Part shown: in pieces, positions 27,173 to 34,693 of the stretch
Layout of the letters: the number at the start of each line of letters is the position of its first letter
How positions within the stretch are numbered: position 1 is the stretch's first letter
DNA from: Streptomyces sp. GQFP
Lineage (GTDB): Bacteria > Actinomycetota > Actinomycetes > Streptomycetales > Streptomycetaceae
Direction: 5' to 3'
DNA: 64,000 bases
Assembly: GCF_021545335.1 (NCBI RefSeq)
Contig: NZ_CP089312.1
Location: 6,510,001 to 6,574,000, forward strand
Made by a program: the position numbers and the translations under genes
Notes under the pieces: model-generated
What the model was told of the DNA's origin: nothing
Databases searched by the model: none
Seen by the model: only the letters and a program-made list of their open reading frames with translations

Positions 27173-27198
27173 ACGTCATGTCCCGTACGGGGAGTGGC

Positions 27199-28446
27199 TT
27201 ACGCCTTGGTGAGGTCCTCGATCTCCTCCACGGGCTCGCGGCCCGGGGTCGGGAGGTCGAACTTGGTGATCGCGAAGCGGAAGAGGAAGTAGTAGATCGC
27301 GCCGAAGACGAGACCGATCGGGATGATCAGCCATGGCTTGGTGGCGAGGTTCCAGTTCAGGGCGTAGTCGATGAAGCCGGCGGAGAAGGTGAAGCCCGCA
27401 TGGACGCCGAGGGCCCAGGTGATCGCCATGGACAGGGCGGTCAGGACCGCGTGGATCACGTACAGCAGCGGGGCGATGAACATGAACGAGAACTCGATGG
27501 GCTCGGTCACACCCGTCACGAAGGACGTCAGCGCGAGCGAGATCATCATGCCCATCACGGCCTTGCGGCGCTCGGGGCGGGCGGAGTGCGCGATGGCGAT
27601 CGCGGCGGCCGGGAGACCGAACATCATGATCGGGAAGAAGCCCGACATGAACTGACCGGCGGTCGGGTCGCCCGCGAAGAAGCGGTTGAGGTCACCGTGG
27701 ACGACGGCGCCGGTGGCGTCGGTGAAGTCGCCGATCTGGAACCAGGAGACCGTGTTCACGAACTGGTGCATGCCGACCGGGATCAGCGCGCGGTTGATCA
27801 GGCCGAACAGACCGGCGCCGAGGGAGCCGAGACCCGTGATCCACTCGCCGAAGTCGGAGATGCCCTCACCGATCGGCTCCCAGACGAGGCCGAAGAAGAC
27901 GCCCATCGCGGTGCCGACGAAGGCCATGATGATCGGCACCAGACGGCGGCCGTTGAAGAAGCCCAGCCAGTCGACCAGCTTCTTGCGGTGGTAGCGCTGC
28001 CACAGTACGGCGGACAGCAGACCCATCACGATGCCGCCGAGGACACCGGGATTGTTGTAGGTCGCGGCGATGTCGGCGCCCGCCTGGACCTTGGCCTCGG
28101 TGACCGGGAACGCCTTGAGGACGTTGCTGTAGACCAGGTAGCCGACGAGGGCGGCGAGTGCGGTGGAGCCGTCCGACTTCTTGGCGAAGCCGATCGCCAC
28201 ACCGATACAGAACAGCATCGGCAGGTTGTCGAAGATGGCGCCACCGGCGGTGGCGAACACCGCCGTCACCTTGTCCGGCAGGTTCAACTTGTCGTGGACG
28301 TCCTGCTGGCCGAGCCGGAGCAGGATGCCCGCCGCCGGAAGTACGGCGATAGGGAGCTGCAGGCTGCGGCCGACCTTCTGCAGGCCCTGGAACAGGCCGG
28401 ATCCCCTCTTCTTCGCGGGGACCGCCGCGGTGGTGGCGGTGCTCAT
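27199..28446 (-). CDS. nagE: PTS EIIC permease, N-acetylglucosamine type
   Basis: A 415-residue membrane permease of the glucose/GlcNAc PTS family with about ten helices. It lacks EIIA and EIIB domains. Family regions are visible: QLPIAVLPAAGILLRLGQQD near residue 32, and the substrate-site segment VTGVTEPIEFSFMFIAPLLY near 310. It takes up GlcNAc with phosphorylation by the EIIB encoded by the divergent nagF. S. coelicolor, as I recall, has two such permeases in tandem here (NagE1/NagE2), and this window has one. The ATG at 28446 starts just inside the DasR-site region. Confidence 0.93.
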   Translation of the reverse strand: MSTATTAAVPAKKRGSGLFQGLQKVGRSLQLPIAVLPAAGILLRLGQQDVHDKLNLPDKVTAVFATAGGAIFDNLPMLFCIGVAIGFAKKSDGSTALAALVGYLVYSNVLKAFPVTEAKVQAGADIAATYNNPGVLGGIVMGLLSAVLWQRYHRKKLVDWLGFFNGRRLVPIIMAFVGTAMGVFFGLVWEPIGEGISDFGEWITGLGSLGAGLFGLINRALIPVGMHQFVNTVSWFQIGDFTDATGAVVHGDLNRFFAGDPTAGQFMSGFFPIMMFGLPAAAIAIAHSARPERRKAVMGMMISLALTSFVTGVTEPIEFSFMFIAPLLYVIHAVLTALSMAITWALGVHAGFTFSAGFIDYALNWNLATKPWLIIPIGLVFGAIYYFLFRFAITKFDLPTPGREPVEEIEDLTKA

Positions 28447-28463
28447 ACTTCCTCCAACGGGTG

Positions 28464-28567
28464 AACATGGTCTACACCAGTCAGTGGTGTAGACCATGTT
28501 GTAGCACGGTGAAGGGTGCATAAGGAACCCACGATTTCACAACAGATTCAGACTGGTGTAGACCAGT
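28464..28567. promoter_or_regulatory. Three DasR-box-like (dre) sites between nagE and nagF
   Basis: The DasR consensus, as I remember it, is ACTGGTCTAGACCAGT. Site 3 (28552-28567) reads ACTGGTGTAGACCAGT, matching 15 of 16. Site 1 (28466-28481) matches 13 of 16 and site 2 (28483-28498) 12 of 16. Sites 1 and 2 sit inside a perfect 16-bp inverted repeat (28464-28479 and 28485-28500, loop GTCAG). DasR represses GlcNAc uptake genes until glucosamine-6-phosphate binds. Confidence 0.85.
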
Positions 28568-28673
28568 CGGCAATACAGTGCGCGGACCGTATACGGACCG
28601 CGCGCAGACCGCTCGCGAAGATCGGTCAACTGTGGGTTACTGCGACAAAGCGGCTCGGACCAGGGAGAAGGAC

Positions 28674-28907
28674 ATGTCCACCAAGGCTGAGAAGATCGTT
28701 GCCGGACTCGGCGGCGTCGACAACATCGAAGAGGTCGAGGGCTGTATCACCCGCCTCCGCTGCGAGGTCATCAACCCCGCACTGGTCGACGACGCGGCCC
28801 TGAAGGCCGCCGGCGCCCACGGCGTCGTCAAGATGGGCACCGCGATCCAGGTCGTCATCGGCACGGACGCCGACCCGATCGCGGCGGACATCGAGGACAT
28901 GATGTAG
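28674..28907 (+). CDS. nagF: PTS EIIB domain protein, N-acetylglucosamine type
   Basis: A 77-residue single-domain EIIB that passes phosphate from EIIA to the incoming GlcNAc. The phosphorylated Cys is residue 24 in EEVEGCITRLRCEV, the normal position. The product starts MSTKAEKIVAGLGGVDNIEE and ends IAADIEDMM. The ATG at 28674 follows GGGAGAAGGAC. An upstream in-frame extension through the DasR sites is not real. A C-rich repeat follows the stop. Confidence 0.93.
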   Translation: MSTKAEKIVAGLGGVDNIEEVEGCITRLRCEVINPALVDDAALKAAGAHGVVKMGTAIQVVIGTDADPIAADIEDMM

Positions 28908-28919
28908 TTCCCGGGCCCG

Positions 28920-28991
28920 AACCCCCCAACCCCCCAACCCCCCAACCCCCCAACCCCCCAACCCCCCAACCCCCCAACCCCCCAACCCCCG
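28920..28991. repeat. Tandem AACCCCCC repeat, nine C-tracts (G-quadruplex-capable on the - strand)
   Basis: Eight exact 8-bp units and a ninth with five C residues, immediately downstream of nagF. The complement is (GGGGGGTT)n on the - strand, which is the template for nagF transcription. Such a run could fold into multiple G-quadruplexes. A hairpin terminator follows at 29018. Confidence 0.9.
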
Positions 28992-29017
28992 TACCTGGTA
29001 CGGATGTTCACCCCTGA

Positions 29018-29049
29018 GGGGGCCTTTCCCGCTGACGGGAAGGGCCCCC
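29018..29049 (+). terminator. Hairpin terminator after the C-rich repeat
   Basis: Arms 29018-29031 and 29036-29049 pair over 14 bases with one mismatch. It ends the nagF transcript before rph. Confidence 0.7.
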
Positions 29050-29076
29050 TCCGCCGTTACGGCTAGGCTCGTCGCC

Positions 29077-29814
29077 ATGTCACGTATCGACGGCCGCACC
29101 CCCGAACAGCTCCGCCCCGTCACCATCGAACGCGGGTGGAGCAAGCACGCCGAGGGCTCTGTCCTCGTCTCCTTCGGCGACACGAAGGTCTTCTGCACCG
29201 CCTCCGTCACCGAGGGCGTCCCGCGCTGGCGCAAGGGCAGCGGCGAGGGCTGGGTCACCGCCGAATACTCGATGCTCCCGCGCGCCACGAACACCCGCGG
29301 CGACCGCGAGTCCGTCCGCGGCAAGATCGGCGGCCGTACGCACGAGATCAGCCGCCTCATCGGCCGCTCCCTGCGCGCGGTCATCGACTACAAGGCGCTC
29401 GGCGAGAACACGATCGTCCTCGACTGCGACGTCCTCCAGGCCGACGGCGGCACGCGTACGGCGGCCATCACCGGCGCGTACGTCGCCCTGGCCGACGCGA
29501 TCGCCTGGGCACAGGGCAAGAAGCTGATCAGGGCCAACCGCCAGCCCCTCACCGGCACGGTGAGCGCGGTGTCGGTGGGCATCGTAGGCGGAGTCCCGTT
29601 GTTGGACCTCTGCTACGAGGAGGACGTACGCGCGGAGACGGACATGAACGTCGTCTGCACCGGCGACGGCCGCTTCGTGGAGGTCCAGGGCACGGCGGAG
29701 GCGGAGCCCTTCGCCCGCGAGGAGTTGAACTCCCTCCTCGACCTCGCGGTCGCCGGCTGCACGGACCTGGCGGCACTCCAGCGCAAGGCGTTGGACGAGG
29801 CCCTGGAAAGGTAA
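29077..29814 (+). CDS. rph: Ribonuclease PH
   Basis: A phosphorolytic 3'-5' exoribonuclease that trims tRNA 3' ends. At 245 residues it matches the family. Conserved regions include MSRIDGRTPEQLRPVTIERG at the start, TAEYSMLPRATNTRG (phosphate- and RNA-binding Arg residues), ISRLIGRSLRAVIDYKALGE and TIVLDCDVLQADGGTRTAAI. The rph-rdgB pairing, here separated by a small lipoprotein gene, is common in Actinobacteria and matches Rv1340-Rv1341 as I remember it. Confidence 0.97.
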   Translation: MSRIDGRTPEQLRPVTIERGWSKHAEGSVLVSFGDTKVFCTASVTEGVPRWRKGSGEGWVTAEYSMLPRATNTRGDRESVRGKIGGRTHEISRLIGRSLRAVIDYKALGENTIVLDCDVLQADGGTRTAAITGAYVALADAIAWAQGKKLIRANRQPLTGTVSAVSVGIVGGVPLLDLCYEEDVRAETDMNVVCTGDGRFVEVQGTAEAEPFAREELNSLLDLAVAGCTDLAALQRKALDEALER

Positions 29815-29956
29815 AGGGCAGACCAAATAGGGTGGCGGTGGCGGGCAACCGCACACCTGATCCAACGCGTCTCCAGAGACACGCAGCGATACGCAGGAAC
29901 ACGGGCGTACGGCGGCATGCCGTACGCCCGACCAGTCAACGGAGGGAACCCCAACG

Positions 29957-30409
29957 ATGCCCGTGAGCCGCCGACTCCGAAACGACCGAGGACTCGTACG
30001 AGGACTTGGACGAGGACTTGGACGGGGGCGCCGCGTCACCGCCATTGCGGCCACGGTGGCAGCCGTCGCGCTGACCGCCGGGCTCACCACCGGATGCGAC
30101 GCCGTCAACAAGGCCCTGGACTGCGTCCAGACCGCCGACGCCATCGCCACCAGCGTCTCCGACCTCCAGCAGGCGGTCGAGAACGCGGCGAACGACCCGA
30201 CGCAGGCGTCCGAGGCCCTGGACTCGATCGACAAGAACCTCAACGACATCGGCGACAAGACGGACAACGCCGACGTCAACAAGGCGGTCGATGACCTCAG
30301 CACGGCTGTGAACAACGTCCAGACGGCCATCGACGGCGGCGACGCGACCCCGGACATCAGCGGCGTGACGGACGCGGCGGCCGAACTGACGAAGGTCTGC
30401 ACGTCGTAA
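29957..30409 (+). CDS. Small lipoprotein, unknown function
   Basis: A 150-residue protein. After a very basic, Gly/Arg-rich N-terminus (residues 1-27) there is a hydrophobic stretch (VTAIAATVAAVALTAGLTTG) and a lipobox LTTGC with Cys at about residue 47. The mature part is an acidic helical segment with regularly spaced Asp/Asn/Ala, suggesting a coiled coil. GGAGGGAACC precedes the start. It is inserted between rph and rdgB. Function is unknown. Confidence 0.8.
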   Translation: MPVSRRLRNDRGLVRGLGRGLGRGRRVTAIAATVAAVALTAGLTTGCDAVNKALDCVQTADAIATSVSDLQQAVENAANDPTQASEALDSIDKNLNDIGDKTDNADVNKAVDDLSTAVNNVQTAIDGGDATPDISGVTDAAAELTKVCTS

Positions 30410-30452
30410 ACGAGTCGCAGGCGAGCCCGGTGCTGCCGGGATACTGGATGCC

Positions 30453-31055
30453 ATGACACGCCTGATCCTCGCCACCCGTAACGCCGGAAAGATCACCGAG
30501 CTGAGGCAGATCCTCGCCGACGCGGCCCTCCCCATGGACCTGGTCGGCGCGGACGCCTACCCGGAGATCCCCGACGTCAAAGAAACGGGCATCACGTTCG
30601 CGGAGAACGCCCTGCTCAAGGCCCACGCCCTGGCCCAGGCAACAGGCCTCCCGGCGGTGGCCGACGACTCGGGCCTGTGCGTGGACGTCCTGAACGGCGC
30701 GCCGGGCATCTTCTCGGCACGCTGGTCGGGACGGCACGGAGACGACCGCGCCAACCTGGACCTCCTCCTGGCCCAGCTGTCGGACATCGCGGACGAACAC
30801 CGGGGCGCCCACTTCGCGTGCGCGGCGGCGTTGGCGCTGCCGGACGGCACGGAGAGGGTGGTCGAGGGGCAGTTGCGGGGCGTACTGCGCCACGCCCCGG
30901 AGGGCACGGGCGGCTTCGGCTACGACCCGATCCTCCAGCCGGAGGGCGACACCCGAACATGCGCACAACTGACGGCCGCGGAGAAGAACGCGATCAGCCA
31001 TCGGGGGCAGGCGTTTCGGGGGTTGGTGCCGGTGGTTCGGGAGTTGTTGGGCTGA
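30453..31055 (+). CDS. rdgB: Non-canonical purine NTP pyrophosphatase (RdgB/HAM1)
   Basis: A 200-residue house-cleaning pyrophosphatase that removes ITP, dITP and XTP. Family motifs are clear: LILATRNAGKITELRQIL at the N-terminus, TGITFAENALLKAHALAQAT, ADDSGLCVDVLNGAPGIFSA (metal-binding DDSGL), and GFGYDPILQ in the C-terminal part. EKNAISHRGQAF lies near the end. It lies downstream of rph; a bidirectional hairpin follows. Confidence 0.97.
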   Translation: MTRLILATRNAGKITELRQILADAALPMDLVGADAYPEIPDVKETGITFAENALLKAHALAQATGLPAVADDSGLCVDVLNGAPGIFSARWSGRHGDDRANLDLLLAQLSDIADEHRGAHFACAAALALPDGTERVVEGQLRGVLRHAPEGTGGFGYDPILQPEGDTRTCAQLTAAEKNAISHRGQAFRGLVPVVRELLG

Positions 31056-31072
31056 GGGATGCCCAGCAAGAA

Positions 31073-31103
31073 GGTCCGGCTTGCAGGATTCGCAAGCCGG
31101 ACC
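31073..31103. terminator. Bidirectional 12-bp hairpin terminator
   Basis: GGTCCGGCTTGC (31073-31084) and GCAAGCCGGACC (31092-31103) around a seven-base loop. It sits between rdgB and the 3' end of the convergent tRNA gene, so it can serve both. Confidence 0.8.
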
Positions 31104-31120
31104 ATGTAAGTGAAGGTGAG

Positions 31121-31203
31121 TGCGGCCTGAGGGATTCGAACCCTCACGGGATTGCTCCCATCGCGCCCTAAACGCGAGGCGTCTGCCGTTCCGCCAAGGC
31201 CGC
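31121..31203 (-). tRNA. tRNA-Leu (anticodon UAG)
   Basis: Read on the - strand, it starts GCGGCCTTGGCGGAACGG and ends at a discriminator A after AGGCCGC, giving a seven-pair acceptor stem. The anticodon arm is TCGCG-TTTAGGG-CGCGA, so the anticodon is TAG (CUA/CUN Leu). The T arm contains GGTTCGAATCC. The 83-nt length with an extra variable arm is the type II class expected of Leu tRNA. The CCA end is not encoded. Confidence 0.95.
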
Positions 31204-31257
31204 CGGTCGCCCGTCGTTGAGCATGACGGGCGGGTGCAAGTGTACGGGGGGACGCGG

Positions 31258-32262
31258 CTATCCGGCGAGTGGCGTTCTCTCTTTCTGCCGGCACCACGTA
31301 TCTGTGAGGGCGTGGCAGTTCGGGCACAGGTACCGCAGGTTTTCCTGGCGGTTGTCGTGCCAGTCTCCGTTGATGTGGTCGATCTGCAAGGTGATCGGGC
31401 GGCCCAGCCACTCACCGGTGTTGCCGCAACTCTCGCATGCGTAAGGCACTCCGACCTCGCCCAGGGCGCGGTGGAGTTGAGCCCTGTTGGTCCGGCCTGC
31501 CTGGTGAGGCAGAAGGACCAGTACCCGGTGGGCGATGGGCGCTGGTGCAGGGGCATCGGGTCGGCCCCAGGCTCGGCGCTTGAAGTGGCTCGTGTCGAGG
31601 CCGAGGCGGGCTGCCGCGCGACGGACTCGCCGGTGGTTGATGTCATTGACGTCAAGGCCGAGGCCGCGCATCACGTCGGCGTAACTCGTGGAGTGCGGTA
31701 CGAGGTCGCGAAGCCTGTCTTCGGGGATGGTCGCGCGCCGATGCGAAAGATGCCCCGTATCGACGCCCTGTGCGCGCAGCATGCGGCTCAGCGTCGCACG
31801 GGACCGACTGTCGTCGGGTACTCCCAGGGCGCGCGCCACACCACGCACGCTGGTGGCGTCTGCCGCCGCCGCGCTCAGTTCCTCAGGGGTGAAGGGCAGG
31901 TCCAACTCCGCGCGATTCGCACCGGGGAAGTGGCTGATGTCGATTCCTGCGGCGTCGATGCGGCGCCTGATGTGGGAAAGGGTTCCGGTAGCCGGGGTGG
32001 CACCCAGCTTCAGGGCTACTTCGCGTAGCGACGACGAAGAATTCGCGGCTTCCGCGATGGCGGTGTCCGGGTACTTGCGCCACGGGCTCCGTTTCACGAA
32101 GTGGCCGGTGTCGAGTCCATGACCAGCGACTTTCTCCTGGAGCACGCGCCGCTGCCCTCCACTGGGCCGGAGCCCGAGCCGCCGCATCAGGTCCGTCCAG
32201 TTGCGTGCTTCGGCGACGACCGGTGCGAGCCGCTCCTTGCCGTACGGGTCTGTCGATGGCAT
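31258..32262 (-). CDS. HNH endonuclease with four repeated DNA-binding-like units
   Basis: A 334-residue protein. The last 60 residues form an HNH nuclease: YACESCGNTGEWLGR, then LQIDHINGDWHDNRQENLRY and LCPNCHALTDTW, with Cys pairs binding structural zinc. Before it are four related units of about 50-60 residues, each with a helix-turn-helix-like core (SLREVALKLGATPATGTLSH is one) and ending in a (G)xDTSHF/DTGHF motif, near residues 50, 105, 170 and 220. Such repeats may read a long DNA site. The start at ATG 32262 is preferred over a ten-residue-longer frame. It lies just upstream of tRNA-Leu. It is likely a free-standing homing-type or mobile nuclease. Confidence 0.85.
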   Translation of the reverse strand: MPSTDPYGKERLAPVVAEARNWTDLMRRLGLRPSGGQRRVLQEKVAGHGLDTGHFVKRSPWRKYPDTAIAEAANSSSSLREVALKLGATPATGTLSHIRRRIDAAGIDISHFPGANRAELDLPFTPEELSAAAADATSVRGVARALGVPDDSRSRATLSRMLRAQGVDTGHLSHRRATIPEDRLRDLVPHSTSYADVMRGLGLDVNDINHRRVRRAAARLGLDTSHFKRRAWGRPDAPAPAPIAHRVLVLLPHQAGRTNRAQLHRALGEVGVPYACESCGNTGEWLGRPITLQIDHINGDWHDNRQENLRYLCPNCHALTDTWCRQKERTPLAG

Positions 32263-32370
32263 CGCTGCGTGTCCCCTCCGTTTTCCGACCACCCGTTCGC
32301 GGCCTCGTACGGAGTAACGAACCGTTTATCGGACAGTCACGCCCGAAATGCAAGGGAGCTTCTGGCCTGG

Positions 32371-33210
32371 TCAGATCACGCGGAAGAGGTCGGCGGCTGT
32401 GTGGACGTCGGTGAGGTCCTCGATGGTGCGGAGGTTGTCGCACAGGGACTCGAGGACCGAGTCGGCTTCGGCGACGCGGGGGGTGCCGACGGCCACGCCG
32501 AAGACGCGGAAGCCCAGACGGTGTTTGGCGTCGTTCCAGCCGCGCATCCACTCCTCGGTGACGCCGCAGTCGTCGTCGGTGATCATCACGATGTCGCCGC
32601 GTGTGCGGGCCGTGTCGTTGAACTCCTCCTCCAGCAGCTTCCCGGCCGCCGAGAGTGGTGTCTGGTAGCTGGTTTCCTCGATCCGGACCAGCAGCCGGTC
32701 GTAGATCGCGGCCGTGTCCTCTCCGCTGGGCAGTTCGTTGCTCGCCGTGATGGCCCCGATCAGGGGGCAGCGGATCGGCTCGCCGCCGCTCTCGGGGTGG
32801 TAGATCCGCTCGTTGAGGTAGCCCAAGGTCTCGTTCAGCGCCGCCGTGGAGCACTTGAAGATCTCGTCGATGAACGCGACGTGCGCGGTGGTGGCGCGGC
32901 CGTCGTAGACCTGGCGGTACTCGCCCCGGGCCAGTGCGGCGACGTCGATGGGGCCGAACATCCTCGTCGGCGCGGTGAACTTCGACAGGAGGATCTCCCA
33001 GTAGGCCGCGCCCTCGATGCGGCCCGTGAGTTCCCGGGCCATCTCGGACTTCGCCGTTCCGGGCGGGCCGAGCACCAACGAGTGCTGCCCGGCCAGCAGC
33101 GTCACCACCAGTGTGCGTACTGCGTCGGCCCGCTCGTAGAAACGGTCCGAGAGCTCGTCGCTGATCGCCCGCAGCCTCTTGGCAGTGTCCTGCGGGTCCT
33201 GCGAGTCCAC
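32371..33210 (-). CDS. RavA-like AAA+ ATPase fused to a VWA-domain C-terminus (probable deletion chimera)
   Basis: About 279 residues. Residues 1 to about 190 are a MoxR/RavA AAA+ core: Walker A GPPGTAKSEMA, Walker B VAFIDEIFKC, sensor ASNELPSGED and arginine finger YDRLLVR. From about residue 205 it changes to the C-terminal part of a VWA/CoxE-like protein (DIVMITDDDCGVTEEWMRG and GFRVFGVAVG), ending LFRVI. RavA relatives run to about 500 residues and are followed by a separate VWA gene. The two appear joined in frame with their middles missing. The GTG at 33210 has AGGAG six bases upstream; TTG at 33216 is an alternative start. Confidence 0.75.
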   Translation of the reverse strand: MDSQDPQDTAKRLRAISDELSDRFYERADAVRTLVVTLLAGQHSLVLGPPGTAKSEMARELTGRIEGAAYWEILLSKFTAPTRMFGPIDVAALARGEYRQVYDGRATTAHVAFIDEIFKCSTAALNETLGYLNERIYHPESGGEPIRCPLIGAITASNELPSGEDTAAIYDRLLVRIEETSYQTPLSAAGKLLEEEFNDTARTRGDIVMITDDDCGVTEEWMRGWNDAKHRLGFRVFGVAVGTPRVAEADSVLESLCDNLRTIEDLTDVHTAADLFRVI

Positions 33211-33270
33211 ATTCAACTCCTAGCCTGCGACGCCCTGTTGAGATGACGATCAGCGGAACGGTGCCTCGGA

Positions 33271-33738
33271 TCAGACGCCCAGGTCCTTGATGATCTTCGC
33301 CACGTGGCCCGTCGCCCGTACGTTGTACAGGGCCCGTTCCACCTTGCCCTCCTCGTCCACGATGATCGTGGAGCGGATGACTCCGACGTACGTCTTGCCG
33401 TAGTTCATCTTTTCGCCGAAGGCGCCGTACGCCTGCAGGACCGTCTTGTCCGTGTCGCCGAGGAGGGTGACCTTCAGGTCCTCCTTCTCGCGGAACTTCG
33501 CGAGCTTCTCCGGCTTGTCGGGGGAGATGCCGATGACGTCGTAGCCCGCGCCGGCCAGGAGGTCGAGGTTGTCCGTGAAGTCGCAGGCCTGCTTGGTGCA
33601 GCCGGGGGTCAGGGCGGCCGGGTAGAAGTAGACGATGACCTTGCGGCCCTTGTGGTCGGCCAGCGACACCTCGTTGCCGTCGGCGTCGGGCAGGGTGAAG
33701 GCGGGGGCCGCATCCCCGGGCTGGAGTCGCTCGCTCAT
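33271..33738 (-). CDS. bcp: Thioredoxin-dependent thiol peroxidase (Bcp/PrxQ)
   Basis: A 155-residue peroxiredoxin that reduces hydroperoxides. The peroxidatic Cys is in the FYPAALTPGCTKQACDF motif, with the resolving Cys five residues on (CTKQAC), the Bcp/PrxQ pattern. KVIVYFYPAALTPGCTKQAC is followed by DVIGISPDKPEKLAKF. The next gene upstream on the same strand is the AAA-VWA fusion. No OxyR-type operator is identified. Confidence 0.95.
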   Translation of the reverse strand: MSERLQPGDAAPAFTLPDADGNEVSLADHKGRKVIVYFYPAALTPGCTKQACDFTDNLDLLAGAGYDVIGISPDKPEKLAKFREKEDLKVTLLGDTDKTVLQAYGAFGEKMNYGKTYVGVIRSTIIVDEEGKVERALYNVRATGHVAKIIKDLGV

Positions 33739-33908
33739 CCGTCTGCTCTCCTCGTACGTCCTGTGCTGTCGTGTCCACGCGCGCCTTTGAGGGCGCGGGA
33801 CCGAGCCTATCCGGGGGTGCTGACAGTGCGGTCCCGAGCGGAGCTGACAGACTGTCCGGAGCAGGGCATTAGTGCATCAACGCATCAGCGGACTTCGGAG
33901 GGCGTACG

Positions 33909-34238
33909 GTGGCGGACACCTCGGACAGCAGAACCCCGGTGCAGATCGAGGCGGACATCAAGCGCCGTCGCGAGACGCTGGCCGAGACGCTCGACGAGAT
34001 CGGGGTGCGGGTGCACCCGAAGACGATCGTCGGCGATGCCAAGGCCAAGGTCGTTTCGAATATCGATCACACTCTTGGGCGTGCTTACGTCGGCGTCAAT
34101 CGCGTCGTCGGCGACGTCAAGGGACAGTTCGTCGACGAGGACGGGGCGCCCCGGATTGAGCGGATCGTGCCTGTCGCTCTTGTCGTCGTGGGGCTGGTCG
34201 GGGTGCTCGCCTTGGGGACCCGGCGGCGCAAGGGCTGA
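33909..34238 (+). CDS. DUF3618 domain-containing membrane protein
   Basis: A 109-residue protein. The N-terminal half is an acidic/basic helix (SDSRTPVQIEADIKRRRETL, then AETLDEIGVRVHPKTIVGDA) characteristic of DUF3618. A C-terminal helix (IVPVALVVVGLVGVLALGTR) spans the membrane and ends in positively charged residues. GGAGGGCGTACG precedes the start, which is GTG at 33909. Function is unknown. A GroES-like gene follows 21 bases after the stop. Confidence 0.85.
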   Translation: MADTSDSRTPVQIEADIKRRRETLAETLDEIGVRVHPKTIVGDAKAKVVSNIDHTLGRAYVGVNRVVGDVKGQFVDEDGAPRIERIVPVALVVVGLVGVLALGTRRRKG

Positions 34239-34259
34239 CTTGGCAGGTAGGTTCGGAGT

Positions 34260-34616
34260 GTGAGCGCCAAAAGCAATGAGCAGAGCACCCATCACGACAA
34301 GCTGCCCATCCGGATGCTGCACGACCGTGTGCTCGTGCGGCAGGACATCAGCGAGGGCGAGCGGCGTTCCGGTGGCGGCATCCTGATTCCCGCCACCGCG
34401 GCCGTCGGTCGCCGGCTGGCCTGGGCGGAGGTCGTCGCGGTCGGGCAGAACGTACGGACGGTCGAGCCGGGCGACCGCGTCCTGTACGACCCGGAGGACC
34501 TCGCCGAGGTCGAGGTGCGCGGCGTCGCCTACGTGCTGATGCGCGAGCGTGATCTGCATGCCGTCGCCGCCGACCGCTTCGAGGGCTCCGAGGACTCGAC
34601 CGGCCTCTACCTGTAA
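34260..34616 (+). CDS. GroES-like co-chaperone domain protein
   Basis: A 118-residue protein with the Cpn10 fold. Visible segments are LPIRMLHDRVLVRQDI, RRSGGGILIPATAAVGRRLA and VEPGDRVLYDPEDLAEVEVR. The mobile loop region carries substitutions relative to canonical GroES, and no groEL is adjacent, so it is a GroES paralogue rather than the main co-chaperone. The GTG at 34260 follows GGCAGGTAGG. A convergent PBP gene lies beyond the hairpin at 34646. Confidence 0.85.
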   Translation: MSAKSNEQSTHHDKLPIRMLHDRVLVRQDISEGERRSGGGILIPATAAVGRRLAWAEVVAVGQNVRTVEPGDRVLYDPEDLAEVEVRGVAYVLMRERDLHAVAADRFEGSEDSTGLYL

Positions 34617-34645
34617 ATCAGCGCTGTCTGCCGTACGTACGTATT

Positions 34646-34673
34646 GGGGCTGGTGACCATCGTCACCAGCCCC
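34646..34673. terminator. Bidirectional 12-bp hairpin terminator
   Basis: GGGGCTGGTGAC (34646-34657) and GTCACCAGCCCC (34662-34673) around CATC, between the GroES-like gene and the end of the convergent PBP gene. Confidence 0.8.
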
Positions 34674-34693
34674 TCTCTCGTCAGCCTCTCCCG

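Noticed and set aside
27031..28464. A 477-residue frame opposite nagE
   Set aside because: nagE has a full membrane-protein pattern and DasR sites; the opposite frame shows none.
28920..28991. (AACCCCCC)n as a telomere-type end
   Set aside because: It is internal, between two core genes, and Streptomyces linear ends are palindromic protein-bound sequences rather than simple repeats.
31121..31258. tRNA-Leu as an attachment site for an integrated element containing the HNH gene
   Set aside because: The HNH gene lies on the 5' side of the tRNA; no integrase or duplicated tRNA 3' end is seen.
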